This document shows, in pieces, positions 17,855 through 26,865 of a stretch of DNA of 64,000 nt. The stretch comes from Anderseniella sp. Lineage in GTDB: Bacteria; Pseudomonadota; Alphaproteobacteria; Rhizobiales; Aestuariivirgaceae. The DNA lies in NCBI GenBank assembly GCA_030626025.1, contig DAOUPT010000003.1:1-64000 (forward strand), read 5' to 3'. The stretch's first letter is position 1; each line of letters begins with the position of its first letter. The notes under the pieces were generated by a model. That model was given only the letters and a program-made list of their open reading frames with translations, was not told the origin of the DNA and searched no databases. Position numbers and translations under genes: made by a program.

Positions 17855-18759
17855 CCCAACGCCGCGATCTCGGATTTTATCTGGTCCAGCATCCGTTTGG
17901 CTTCCGACCCTTCCATCTTGGCAATATCATCCTGATATTTCAGCAATACACCCAGCGTATCGTTCACCGTTTGCGGATCTAGTGAGATGGCATCCAGTTC
18001 ATGCAAAGCGCTTACCCAATCAATGGTTTCAGCCACACCGGGCAGCTTGAACAAATCGCTCTGGCGCAAAGCATGGACAAAGGACACCACTTCGCGGGCA
18101 AGGCGGTCCGATACATCAGGCTGCCGGATTTTGACGATTTCCAGTTCACGTTCGGCCGACGGATACCCCACCCAATGGTACAGGCATCGCCGTTTCAGCG
18201 CATCATGCACCTCACGGGTGCGGTTGGAGGTTATGATAACAATCGGAGGGTTCTTGGCCTTGATGGTGCCAAGTTCCGGGATTGATATCTGATATTCCGA
18301 CAAAACCTCTAGCAGATAAGCCTCAAACGCTTCATCGGTGCGATCAAGCTCGTCAATCAGCAAAACCGGCGCATCGCCTTCAAGTGCTTGCAGCAAGGGC
18401 CGCTTGATCAGAAATGTCTCGTCATAGATATGACTTTCTAGATCGCTGGCCTCGCGAGGCCCCTCAGCCTCGGCCATGCGAATGGCAATCATCTGGCGTG
18501 AGTAATTCCACTCATAAACCGCCGATGAAATGTCCAGACCTTCATAACATTGCAACCGGATCAACCGCTTGCCCAGCGCCTTTGCAAGCACCTTGGCAAT
18601 CTCGGTCTTGCCAACCCCGGCCTCGCCTTCAAGGAACAACGGGCGTCCCATTTTCAGGCTAAGGAATACCACCGTAGCAATAGCCCGATCAGCGATATAA
18701 TCAGCACCAGACAGCAGTTCGAGGGTTTCGTCGATGGATGCGGGGATTTTGTTTTTCAT
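17851..18759 (-). CDS. coxD: MoxR-type AAA+ ATPase (CoxD-like)
   Basis: A 302-residue MoxR-family AAA+ ATPase. Walker A is EGEAGVGKTE (about 41-50) and Walker B is VLLIDELDRTDE (about 132-143), followed by sensor 1 IITSNRTREVHDALKRR. MoxR proteins act with VWA partners as metal-insertion chaperones. Gene overlap with coxE and location behind coxSLM make it the CoxD of this cluster. Confidence 0.9.
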   Translation of the reverse strand: MKNKIPASIDETLELLSGADYIADRAIATVVFLSLKMGRPLFLEGEAGVGKTEIAKVLAKALGKRLIRLQCYEGLDISSAVYEWNYSRQMIAIRMAEAEGPREASDLESHIYDETFLIKRPLLQALEGDAPVLLIDELDRTDEAFEAYLLEVLSEYQISIPELGTIKAKNPPIVIITSNRTREVHDALKRRCLYHWVGYPSAERELEIVKIRQPDVSDRLAREVVSFVHALRQSDLFKLPGVAETIDWVSALHELDAISLDPQTVNDTLGVLLKYQDDIAKMEGSEAKRMLDQIKSEIAALG

Positions 18760-18792
18760 TTTTCTTATTGTATCCCCGCTACCTGTCTCGCG

Positions 18793-19584
18793 TTACTTCG
18801 CCGCCTTGAGCGCCCGTTTGGCCATTACGCCGACCAGATGGGCACGGTATTCAGCGCTGGCGTGCATATCCTCATTAAGGTCATCAACCTTGGTCGCAAT
18901 ACCCGCAACTGCATCAGCAGAAAAGTCTTTAGCCAATACCCGCTCCATTGCCTTTTGCCGAAACACGCCCGGCCCGGCACCGGTCACCCCAACCCGCACC
19001 GCTTTGCCGTGATTGGCTACAAACACCCCGACAATCGCATAACGCGAAGCCGGATTGGCAAATTTGGCATAGCCGGCTTTTTCAGGGATCGGGAAATCCA
19101 CAGCCGTCACGATTTCACCGCGTCGCAAAGACGTCTCGAACAGGCCCTTAAAGAACTTGTCAGCCGCAATCGCTCGCTTGTTGGTAATGATTGTGGCATC
19201 AAGGGCCATCAGAGCTGCCGGATAGTCGGCAGCTGGATCATTATTGGCAATTGAACCACCAAGAGTACCTTTGTGGCGCACATGCGGGTCACCAATCTCA
19301 CCGGCAAGAACCGCCAGCGCCGGGATTGCCTTCTTGAGATCGCCAGATTTTGCAACCTCAGCATGGGTCGTGCCTGCCTTGATCGTGACTTTGGTCTTCA
19401 TCACCTTAATCCCGACATTGCCAAGACCGGATAAATCCACCACATCACTAGGGGCAGCAAGCCCCTGCTTCATGGTCGGCAGAAGCGTCATGCCGCCGGA
19501 CATCAACACCCCTTCCTTTTGTTTGGCGATTATTTTTTCTGCATCTGCCAGTTTGGCAGGACGATGGTAATCAAAATTTTCCAT
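18793..19584 (-). CDS. coxM: CO-dehydrogenase-type medium subunit (FAD-binding)
   Basis: A 263-residue flavoprotein subunit of a molybdenum hydroxylase. The two FAD-pyrophosphate motifs are SGGMTLLPTMKQ (29-40) and TLGGSIANNDPAAD (107-120). It passes electrons from the 2Fe-2S subunit to the final acceptor. The frame is open upstream, but ATG 19584 with AAGGAAC eight bases ahead gives the normal N-terminus. It lies ten bases after coxL. Confidence 0.92.
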   Translation of the reverse strand: MENFDYHRPAKLADAEKIIAKQKEGVLMSGGMTLLPTMKQGLAAPSDVVDLSGLGNVGIKVMKTKVTIKAGTTHAEVAKSGDLKKAIPALAVLAGEIGDPHVRHKGTLGGSIANNDPAADYPAALMALDATIITNKRAIAADKFFKGLFETSLRRGEIVTAVDFPIPEKAGYAKFANPASRYAIVGVFVANHGKAVRVGVTGAGPGVFRQKAMERVLAKDFSADAVAGIATKVDDLNEDMHASAEYRAHLVGVMAKRALKAAK

Positions 19585-19594
19585 TTTTTGTTCC

Positions 19595-21961
19595 TTACTC
19601 TGCTGCCTGTTTAGCGTTAGCTTGAATTGCGTTCCAGACCTTGTTAGGCGTGGCTGGCATGGAGATATCTTCTGTGCCAAGCGCATCGGTCACAGCATTG
19701 ATCACCGCAGCCGGTGCCGCAATGGCTCCAGCTTCCCCGCAGCCTTTCACACCCAACGGGTTTGAAGGACATGCGGTTTCGGTAAAGCCAAGATCATAAG
19801 ATGGCAGATCATCGGCTCTGGGCATACAATAATCCATAAATGAACCGGTAATCAGCTGGCCTGAATCAGGGTCGTAAATACAGGCCTCTGTCAGCGCCTG
19901 CCCCACTCCCTGAGCAATGCCGCCATGCACCTGACCTTCAACAATCATCGGATTGATAATTTTGCCAAAGTCATCCACCGCCGTCCATTTAACGATCTTG
20001 GTAACACCGGTTTCAGCATCAATTTCAACTTCGCAAATGTGACAGCCAGCCGGGAAGGTAAAGTTGGATGGATCATGAAACGCCCCCTCTTTCAAGCCCG
20101 GTTCGGTATCTTCAGGCATATTGTGGGCCACATAGGCTGCCAGCGCGACTTCACCAAAGGCCAGCGACTTGTCGGTGCCCTTAACGGTAAAATTACCACC
20201 GGAAAACTCCACATCACTTTCCGATGCTTCCATCAGATGCGAGGCAATTTTACGAGCCTTGGCTTCCACCTTGTCAATCGCTTTGGAAATCGCCGTCATG
20301 CCAACCGCACCAGAGCGAGAACCATAGGTTCCCATGCCCATCTGCACTTTGTCAGTGTCGCCATGGACAATCGATACCTGCTCGAGTGGAATACCCAAAC
20401 GGTCTGAAACCAGTTGGGCAAAGGTTGTTTCATGACCCTGTCCGTGACTGTGGCTGCCGGTCAGAACTTCAACCGTGCCGACCGGATTAACCCGAACCTC
20501 GGCAGACTCCCAAAGTCCGACACCGGCACCAAGTGAACCAACCGCTGCTGATGGCGCAATGCCACAAGCTTCGATATAGTTAGAGAAGCCGATACCGCGC
20601 AATTTGCCTTGCCGGGCCGCTTTTTTGCGCCGATCTTCAAAGCCTTTATAGTCAGCCATTTCCATAGCCATATCCAGCGAGGCGTCGAAATCACCAGTGT
20701 CATAACACATGATAACCGGGGTTTGATGCGGAAACTCCCGAACGAAATTGCGCCTGCGCAATTCAGCCGGGTCAACCCCGGTTTCACGGGCTGCAACTTC
20801 CAACAACCGCTCAACCACAAAACAGGCCTCGGGACGCCCTGCCCCGCGATAGGCATCAACCGGTGCTGTGTGGGTGTAAACCGCATCAACTTCAGCATAG
20901 ATGTTGGCGATATTGTATTGGCCTGACAACAACGTGGCATAGAGGTACGTCGGAACCGCCGAAGCAAAGGTCGACAAATACGCCCCCATATTGGCTGTTG
21001 TATGAGCCCGAAGTCCAAGAATTTTGCCATCCTTGTCCAAGGCTAGCTCAGCCGTTGTTTCATGGTCACGCCCATGAGCATCACACAAAAACGCCTCAGA
21101 GCGGTCAGAAGTCCATTTCACCGGACGCCCGCCAATGCGTTTTGACGCCCACAAACAAACTGTTTCCTCGGCATAAACGAAAATTTTCGAGCCAAACCCG
21201 CCCCCCACATCAGGGGCAATCACCCGCAGCTTGTTTTCCGGTGCCATGCCGATAAAGGCTGACAGAATAAGCCGCGCCACATGCGGGTTCTGGCTGGTAG
21301 TATAAAGAGTGAAATGCTCTTCAGCCGGTTCATATGATCCCAGCGCTACCCGTGGTTCCATTGGGTTGGCCACCAGCCGGTTGTTGGTTATATTTAGCTT
21401 GGTAACGTGATCCGCCTTGGCAAAAGCCTTGTCGGTGGCATCTTTTTCACCAATTGCCCACTCATAGCAGGTGTTCTTGGCAATCTCGTCATGAACCCGT
21501 GGCATGCCGCGCTTGCGCGCTTTGCCCACTTCGACAACCGCATCAAGCTCTTTGTATTTGACATCAACAAGCTCGGCCCCTGCTCTGGCCTCTGCCAGAC
21601 TTTCACCAATCACAACGGCCACATGATCACCCACATGGCGAACCTTGTCCGTGGCCAAGGCCGGATGTGCTCCCGCTTTCATTGGCGAGCCGTCTTTGTT
21701 GTTGATAGACCAACCGCAGATCAGCCCCCCAAGTCCGTCTTCAGCCAAATCAGCGCCGGTCAGAACAGCGACAACCCCGGGTGATTTTTCCGCTTTTTTA
21801 GCATTGATTTTAACAATCTTTGCATGGGCGTGCGGTGAACGCACAAAATACGCATATGTCTGATTGGCAAGATTGATATCATCACAATACTTGCCCCTGC
21901 CGGTCAAAAACCGGTTGTCTTCTTTTCGTACTACGCGGGCACCAATGCCTGTGTCACTCAT
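19595..21961 (-). CDS. coxL: CO-dehydrogenase-type large subunit, form II
   Basis: The 788-residue molybdopterin-cytosine-dinucleotide subunit of a xanthine-oxidase-family hydroxylase. The active-site loop reads AYRGAGR at residues 370-376. This is the form II signature; true form I CO dehydrogenases have AYxCSFR, in which Cys binds copper. The cysteine is absent here. The catalytic Glu lies in the GCGEAGAI motif near the C-terminus, and DVGGGFGSK (251-259) is intact. Form II enzymes are of uncertain substrate: some oxidise CO weakly, others may act on aldehydes or heteroaromatics. The operon order S-L-M-D-E differs from the M-S-L order of classic form I. Confidence 0.9.
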   Translation of the reverse strand: MSDTGIGARVVRKEDNRFLTGRGKYCDDINLANQTYAYFVRSPHAHAKIVKINAKKAEKSPGVVAVLTGADLAEDGLGGLICGWSINNKDGSPMKAGAHPALATDKVRHVGDHVAVVIGESLAEARAGAELVDVKYKELDAVVEVGKARKRGMPRVHDEIAKNTCYEWAIGEKDATDKAFAKADHVTKLNITNNRLVANPMEPRVALGSYEPAEEHFTLYTTSQNPHVARLILSAFIGMAPENKLRVIAPDVGGGFGSKIFVYAEETVCLWASKRIGGRPVKWTSDRSEAFLCDAHGRDHETTAELALDKDGKILGLRAHTTANMGAYLSTFASAVPTYLYATLLSGQYNIANIYAEVDAVYTHTAPVDAYRGAGRPEACFVVERLLEVAARETGVDPAELRRRNFVREFPHQTPVIMCYDTGDFDASLDMAMEMADYKGFEDRRKKAARQGKLRGIGFSNYIEACGIAPSAAVGSLGAGVGLWESAEVRVNPVGTVEVLTGSHSHGQGHETTFAQLVSDRLGIPLEQVSIVHGDTDKVQMGMGTYGSRSGAVGMTAISKAIDKVEAKARKIASHLMEASESDVEFSGGNFTVKGTDKSLAFGEVALAAYVAHNMPEDTEPGLKEGAFHDPSNFTFPAGCHICEVEIDAETGVTKIVKWTAVDDFGKIINPMIVEGQVHGGIAQGVGQALTEACIYDPDSGQLITGSFMDYCMPRADDLPSYDLGFTETACPSNPLGVKGCGEAGAIAAPAAVINAVTDALGTEDISMPATPNKVWNAIQANAKQAAE

Positions 21962-22016
21962 AATAAATCTCCTTGAAGGAAAAACTTTTTTAAACTGAAG
22001 CCATCAAAGACCCGGC

Positions 22017-22481
22017 CTACATCTTTGATGCGCCGTCCTGGATGGATTTAACGATATTGTGGTAACCGGTGCAGCGGCAGATATTGCCCTCCAGCTCGGC
22101 CCTTATCGTTTCTTCTTTCAGTTTTTTGCCGCGCCGCTTGACGATATCAAGTCCGGCCATCACCATGCCCGGTGTACAAAAACCACACTGCAATCCGTGA
22201 TTCGCTTTAAACGCCGCTTGCATTGGGTGCAGTTCGCCATTTCTGGCAACACCTTCAATGGTGGTGACTTTGGCCCCTTCGGCAGACAAAGCCAACGTGG
22301 AACAAGACTTAACCGCCTTGCCGTCCACATGCACGACACAAGCCCCGCACTGGCTGGTATCACAGCCCACATGGGTGCCTGTCAGGCTTAAGTTTTCCCG
22401 CAAGAACTCTACCAGCAATGTCCGTCCTTCAACGTCACCGCTAACGTCCTTACCATTCACATTCATGGTAACAATTGGCAT
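22017..22481 (-). CDS. coxS: CO-dehydrogenase-type small subunit (2Fe-2S)
   Basis: A 154-residue iron-sulfur subunit. The plant-type 2Fe-2S cluster ligands are Cys40, Cys45, Cys48 and Cys60; the second, helical-bundle cluster uses Cys99, Cys102, Cys135 and Cys137. All eight are present in normal spacing. It carries electrons from the molybdenum site to the CoxM flavin. It is the first gene of the eight-gene minus-strand operon running to 14044. Confidence 0.95.
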   Translation of the reverse strand: MPIVTMNVNGKDVSGDVEGRTLLVEFLRENLSLTGTHVGCDTSQCGACVVHVDGKAVKSCSTLALSAEGAKVTTIEGVARNGELHPMQAAFKANHGLQCGFCTPGMVMAGLDIVKRRGKKLKEETIRAELEGNICRCTGYHNIVKSIQDGASKM

Positions 22482-22817
22482 TTATGCCTTCTCCCTATGC
22501 TTATTATTCCCGTTTCGACACTTCTGTTGAGTGTTGGCGCCGCTTCCGAGTGTTTTGGATTCGACAATAACTTGCGACATATGAATAGTCAGGTCAAGGC
22601 ATCGACAGGAATTTGGCCACCAAAATATTTTCCCATTCTTATTTATTTTACGTTTACGTAAAAGTTATATTTCTTTTCAAGTATAGAATCATGTGTTATG
22701 CTGCACCGCACACTTAGCCGTTACGCAGCCGTTACTTGGCTGCTCACGCAAAACGTGTAAAAATGATGGAAACACGCCGGACTTAAGTATCCGGCTCGAT
22801 TCGGGAGCCTATATGCC
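22482..22817. other. Divergent control region between coxS and fadE
   Basis: This 336-base stretch must hold the promoters of both the cox operon (leftward) and the fad operon (rightward). It contains an AT-rich middle and the palindromic element at 22647-22662. I see no coding sequence or RNA gene in it. Confidence 0.5.
22647..22662. promoter_or_regulatory. TTTACGTTTACGTAAA operator-like element
   Basis: A direct repeat TTTACG TTTACG runs into a perfect 10-base palindrome TTTACGTAAA (22653-22662). From memory it resembles the operator described for LiuR, the MerR-type regulator of branched-chain and fatty-acid catabolism in proteobacteria. It lies about 155 bases ahead of fadE and 165 ahead of coxS, so either operon could be the target. 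The regulator gene itself is not in the window. Confidence 0.4.
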
Positions 22818-25091
22818 ATGAGCAACGACCTCACCCTTCGCCAGAAATTCATCACCAAACCAATGCTCAACTGGGTCCGCAAGGTCTTGCCGACCATGTC
22901 AAATACCGAGCGTGAGGCCCTGGCTGCTGGCACCATTTGGTGGGACGCCGACCTGATGCGCGGCAATCCCGACTTTAAAAAACTGCTCGATACTCCGGTT
23001 CACAAGCTTTCCGACGAAGAACAGGCCTTTATCGACGGCCCGACCAAACGCCTCTGCGATATTGCCGACGACTGGACCACCACATTTGTTGACAAAGATA
23101 TCTCCCCTGAAATCTGGGATATCGTCAAAAAAGAAGGTTTTCTCGGCCTGATCATCCCCAAAGAATATGGCGGCAAGGGTTTTTCCTCTACCGCGATTTC
23201 CGAAATTGTCATGAACATCGCCTCGCGCGGCTCATCCGTTGCAGTTACGGTCATCGTACCCAACTCCCTCGGCCCCGGCGAACTGCTGATGATGTTTGGC
23301 ACCGAAGATCAAAAAAACCACTACCTTCCCCGCCTCGCCGATGGCCGCGATATTCCCGCTTTTGCCCTGACTTCAGAAAATGCCGGGTCTGACGCCACCA
23401 ACATGACCGACATTGGTGTCGTTTGCTATCAGACTTATAAGGGGAAAAAGACCCTCGGTATGCGGGTAAACTGGTCAAAACGCTTTATCTCCCTTGGTCC
23501 GGTCTGCACCGTGCTTGGCTTGGCTTTCATTCTCACCGACCCCGATCACATTCTCGGCGACGAAGAAAACCTCGGTATTACTCTGGCATTGGTGCCAACC
23601 GACACCAAAGGCGTCACCATTGGTCGCCGCCACATCCCTTCCAATCAGGCATTCCCCAACGGCCCAAATCAGGGTGAATACGTCTTTATGCCCATGGACT
23701 GGATTATCGGTGGTCAGGAGCGCATTGGTCAGGGTTGGCGCATGCTGGTCACCGCCCTTGCCGCTGGTCGGGGAATCATGTTGCCAGGTATGTCGGTCGC
23801 TGGCATGAAAGTCGCCGCTTTTTCAACCGGCGCTTATGGCCGGGTTCGCGAGCAGTTTAACCTGCCGATCTCGCGCTTTGAGGGCATTCAGGAAGTTGCC
23901 GCCAATATCGCCGGTGAAACCTATAAAATGGACGCCGCCCGCCGCCTCACCCTGCAAGCCCTTGATATGGGCGAAAAACCCGCTGTTATCTCGGCCATCA
24001 TGAAATACCACGCCACCGAGCGCATGCGTAAAGCTGTTAATGACGCTATGGACGTGCATTCCGGTAAAGCGGTCATTGATGGCCCGAAAAACTACCTGTC
24101 CTCAGCCTATCGTGGCATTCCCATTGCCATCACCGTTGAGGGGGCAAATATCATGACCCGTTCCCTGATGATTTACGGCCAGGGCTCGATCCGCTGTCAC
24201 CCATATATTCAGGCCGAAATTGATGCCGCCCAAAATGAAGATCGTGAGCAGGCTGTACAGGATTTTGACGACATCCTGTTCCGCCACGCGCTGTTTTTCA
24301 CCAAAAACAAACTTCGCGCCACATTCCGCGCATGGACATTCGGCCTCTTGTCATCAAGCCCTGTGGATGGCGAAACCGCCCGCTATTACAAGCAGGTCAA
24401 ACGCATATCCGCTGCCCTTGCCTATCTCAGCGAAACTTTAATGATTGTTCTGGGCGGCTCACTCAAACGCAAGGAAATGCTTTCAGCTCGTCTTGGCGAT
24501 GTACTGTCCGAACTCTATCTGGCGACAGCAACACTGAAACGTTTTGAAGACACCGGTCGTCCGGCTGAAGACTTGCCGCTGGTACATTACGCCTGTCAGA
24601 CATCTCTGAATGCGGCTGACAATGCCCTGCATGATGTCCTGCGCAACTTCCCCAATACAATACTGGGCTGGTTTCTGCGCCTGCAATTACAACCCCTTGG
24701 CGTGCGTTGCAAATTGCCTAAAGACCGGCTGACCACAAAAGTTTCCAACACCATTTCAGAACCAACCGCTGCCCGTGATCGCCTGACGCAAGGCATTTAT
24801 GTTGGTGAGGACACTGAATTGTTCCGCGTTGATGAGGCCATGCGCCTGATGGTCGAGCTTGATCCGGTAAAACAAAAAATGCGCAAAGCCCGCATTCGCG
24901 ATGCCGATGAAGCCCTCGAAAAAGGCATCATCAGCGAGAATGAAGCCGCCCGCATGAAAGACGCGCTGGAAAAAGTCGGCGAAGTGGTCCGGGTTGATGA
25001 TTTCAGCCTCGAAGAAATCACCGGTAAGCCAGCAAAAGGCAAAAAAGCACCGGTTAAACGCCCGGTTAAACGAAAAGGCAAAGCCGCATGA
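22818..25091 (+). CDS. fadE: Acyl-CoA dehydrogenase, FadE type
   Basis: A 757-residue acyl-CoA dehydrogenase, first oxidation step of fatty-acid beta-oxidation, with FAD. The acyl-CoA dehydrogenase N- and middle-domain motifs are visible (GLIIPKEYGGKG, about 111-122; ALTSENAGSDATN, about 184-196), followed by the long C-terminal extension (DUF1974) typical of FadE. Length is close to E. coli FadE (814). The last 24 residues are a Lys/Pro/Ala-rich basic tail (KPAKGKKAPVKRPVKRKG), not part of the family core. The next gene overlaps by four bases. Confidence 0.92.
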   Translation: MSNDLTLRQKFITKPMLNWVRKVLPTMSNTEREALAAGTIWWDADLMRGNPDFKKLLDTPVHKLSDEEQAFIDGPTKRLCDIADDWTTTFVDKDISPEIWDIVKKEGFLGLIIPKEYGGKGFSSTAISEIVMNIASRGSSVAVTVIVPNSLGPGELLMMFGTEDQKNHYLPRLADGRDIPAFALTSENAGSDATNMTDIGVVCYQTYKGKKTLGMRVNWSKRFISLGPVCTVLGLAFILTDPDHILGDEENLGITLALVPTDTKGVTIGRRHIPSNQAFPNGPNQGEYVFMPMDWIIGGQERIGQGWRMLVTALAAGRGIMLPGMSVAGMKVAAFSTGAYGRVREQFNLPISRFEGIQEVAANIAGETYKMDAARRLTLQALDMGEKPAVISAIMKYHATERMRKAVNDAMDVHSGKAVIDGPKNYLSSAYRGIPIAITVEGANIMTRSLMIYGQGSIRCHPYIQAEIDAAQNEDREQAVQDFDDILFRHALFFTKNKLRATFRAWTFGLLSSSPVDGETARYYKQVKRISAALAYLSETLMIVLGGSLKRKEMLSARLGDVLSELYLATATLKRFEDTGRPAEDLPLVHYACQTSLNAADNALHDVLRNFPNTILGWFLRLQLQPLGVRCKLPKDRLTTKVSNTISEPTAARDRLTQGIYVGEDTELFRVDEAMRLMVELDPVKQKMRKARIRDADEALEKGIISENEAARMKDALEKVGEVVRVDDFSLEEITGKPAKGKKAPVKRPVKRKGKAA

Positions 25092-25423
25092 ATGAAGATC
25101 GTTTTGCCAAAACACCAAAACCACCCTACTACGCGGTGATTTTCACCAACCAGCTCAATTCAGATGATGGGAGCTATGGTGAGACAGCCGATCGTATGGT
25201 TGAGCTGGCACAAACCATGCCCGGATTTTTAGGCGTTGAATCAACCCGCGATGAAACCGGCCTCGGTATTACGGTGTCCTATTGGCAAGATGAAAAATCA
25301 ATCGCCAACTGGAAAGCCAATGGCGAGCATATTGAGGCCCGACGCGGTGGAAACGAAAAATGGTACGAGCACTACGAACTACGCGTCGCGAAAATAGAAC
25401 GGGCCTATGACGGGCCGCGATGA
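25088..25423 (+). CDS. Antibiotic biosynthesis monooxygenase-fold protein
   Basis: A 111-residue protein of the ABM dimeric alpha/beta-barrel superfamily. The motif MPGFLGVESTRDE (about 44-56), then ITVSYWQDEKSIANWKANGEH (57-79 region), is typical. Members include small cofactor-free monooxygenases and haem-degrading enzymes, but most are uncharacterised. It starts inside the fadE stop (ATGA), so it is translationally coupled to beta-oxidation; a role in dealing with a side product is possible but unproven. Confidence 0.8.
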   Translation: MNEDRFAKTPKPPYYAVIFTNQLNSDDGSYGETADRMVELAQTMPGFLGVESTRDETGLGITVSYWQDEKSIANWKANGEHIEARRGGNEKWYEHYELRVAKIERAYDGPR

Positions 25424-25458
25424 CAAAAACGAAAACGAATGACTGATCGGAAGACACC

Positions 25459-26853
25459 ATGGTAAAAACAGTAAAGAAAACAGCGGCAAAGAAAGCACCC
25501 GCTAAAAAGGCCGCACCAAAAAAAACGGCCGTAAAAGCCCCCGCCATCAAGCGCCAAAGCAAACTTGGCACCATTGGCCGCCCGGTTTACATTATCGATG
25601 GTGCCCGTACCCCGATGATCAAGGCCGGCAACAAGGCAGGCCCCTTCACCCCGGTTGATCTGGCTGTCGAAGCCGGTCGCCCACTGCTGGCCCGCCAACC
25701 CTTCGACCCACGTGAAATCGATGACGTCATCCTCGGACTGGTCAATGTCCACCCCGATGAAGTGAACCCCGGTCGTGTAGCAGCCCTCCGTCTTGGTTGC
25801 GGTGCTGAAGTTCCCGGCTGGACTGTTCAACGCAACTGTGCCTCAGGTCAGCAATCCATCGATACCGCATGGAAATACATCGCTTCCGGCAATGCCGATC
25901 TTATTCTGGCCGGTGGTGCCGAAGCCCTGTCCCATGCCCCCCTGCTCTTTACCCAAAAAGCCGCCGCGTGGTTCGGACAATTCATGTCAGCCAGATCAAC
26001 AGCGCAAAAACTGGCCGCTTTCCAGAAATTCCGCCCCGATATGCTGCAACCTTCCATCGGCTTGCTGCGCGGCCTGACTGACCCGGTCGCCAAGGTCAAC
26101 ATGGGCGTAACCGCTGAAATCCTTGCCCACCGCTTTGGCATTTCACGCACCGATGCCGACACCTATGCTGTCCAAAGCCATCACCGCCTCGCGGCCGCCC
26201 ACAAAAATGGCCATCTCGAAGAAATGCATTCAATGATCGACCGCAAAGGCAATCTCTATGATCATGATGATGGTGTACGCCCCGACAATTCAGTCGAACA
26301 TCTGGCCAAACTGCGGCCGGCATTCGAAAAACCCTATGGCAAAGTCACTGCCGGTAATTCATCACAAATCACCGATGGCGCCTCATGGACCATTCTGGCC
26401 TCAGAGGACGCGGTTAAGAAATACAAACTCAAACCCATGGCCCGCATCGTAGATTGCGACTGGTCTTCATTAGGCCCCGAAGTCATGGGACTTGGCCCGG
26501 CGCTGGCCTCTGCCAATATGCTGACCCGCAACGGCTTGAAACAAAAAGACGTCGGCGCTTGGGAAATCAACGAAGCCTTTGCTGCTCAAGTTCTTTCATG
26601 CCTGAAAGCCTGGACCGAAAAAGACTTCTGCAAAAACATCCTTGGCCTTGATGAGCCCTTTGGCGAGCTTGATCAGGACATCTTGAACATTGATGGCGGT
26701 GCCATTTCCATGGGCCACCCGGTTGGCACCTCGGGTAACCGCATCACCCTCCATTCCATTCACGCAGCCCGCCGTTTGAACAGCCAGCTTGCCGTTGCTT
26801 CTGAATGCATCGGCGGCGGCATGGGCGGTGCCATGCTGTTAGAAATTCTTTAA
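25459..26853 (+). CDS. Acetyl-CoA acetyltransferase (beta-oxidation thiolase) with basic N-terminal tail
   Basis: A 464-residue thiolase for the last beta-oxidation step. The acyl-accepting Cys is residue 127 in QRNCASG; the later GHPVGTSGNR and CIGGGMGGA hold the catalytic His and second Cys. A family-like start (RPVYIIDGARTP) only begins at residue 41. The first 37 residues are a Lys/Ala/Pro repeat (KKTAAKKAPAKKAAPKK) resembling histone H1 or AlgP tails. ATG 25459 is the annotated start; no other ATG precedes the core domain closely, so the tail seems real. It is followed 12 bases later by the FadB/J-type gene. Confidence 0.9.
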   Translation: MVKTVKKTAAKKAPAKKAAPKKTAVKAPAIKRQSKLGTIGRPVYIIDGARTPMIKAGNKAGPFTPVDLAVEAGRPLLARQPFDPREIDDVILGLVNVHPDEVNPGRVAALRLGCGAEVPGWTVQRNCASGQQSIDTAWKYIASGNADLILAGGAEALSHAPLLFTQKAAAWFGQFMSARSTAQKLAAFQKFRPDMLQPSIGLLRGLTDPVAKVNMGVTAEILAHRFGISRTDADTYAVQSHHRLAAAHKNGHLEEMHSMIDRKGNLYDHDDGVRPDNSVEHLAKLRPAFEKPYGKVTAGNSSQITDGASWTILASEDAVKKYKLKPMARIVDCDWSSLGPEVMGLGPALASANMLTRNGLKQKDVGAWEINEAFAAQVLSCLKAWTEKDFCKNILGLDEPFGELDQDILNIDGGAISMGHPVGTSGNRITLHSIHAARRLNSQLAVASECIGGGMGGAMLLEIL

Positions 26854-26865
26854 GGGAACAAGATC

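Noticed and set aside
21394-22391. Plus-strand frames across coxL/coxS
   Set aside because: Shadow frames of coxL and coxS, whose cofactor motifs are complete.
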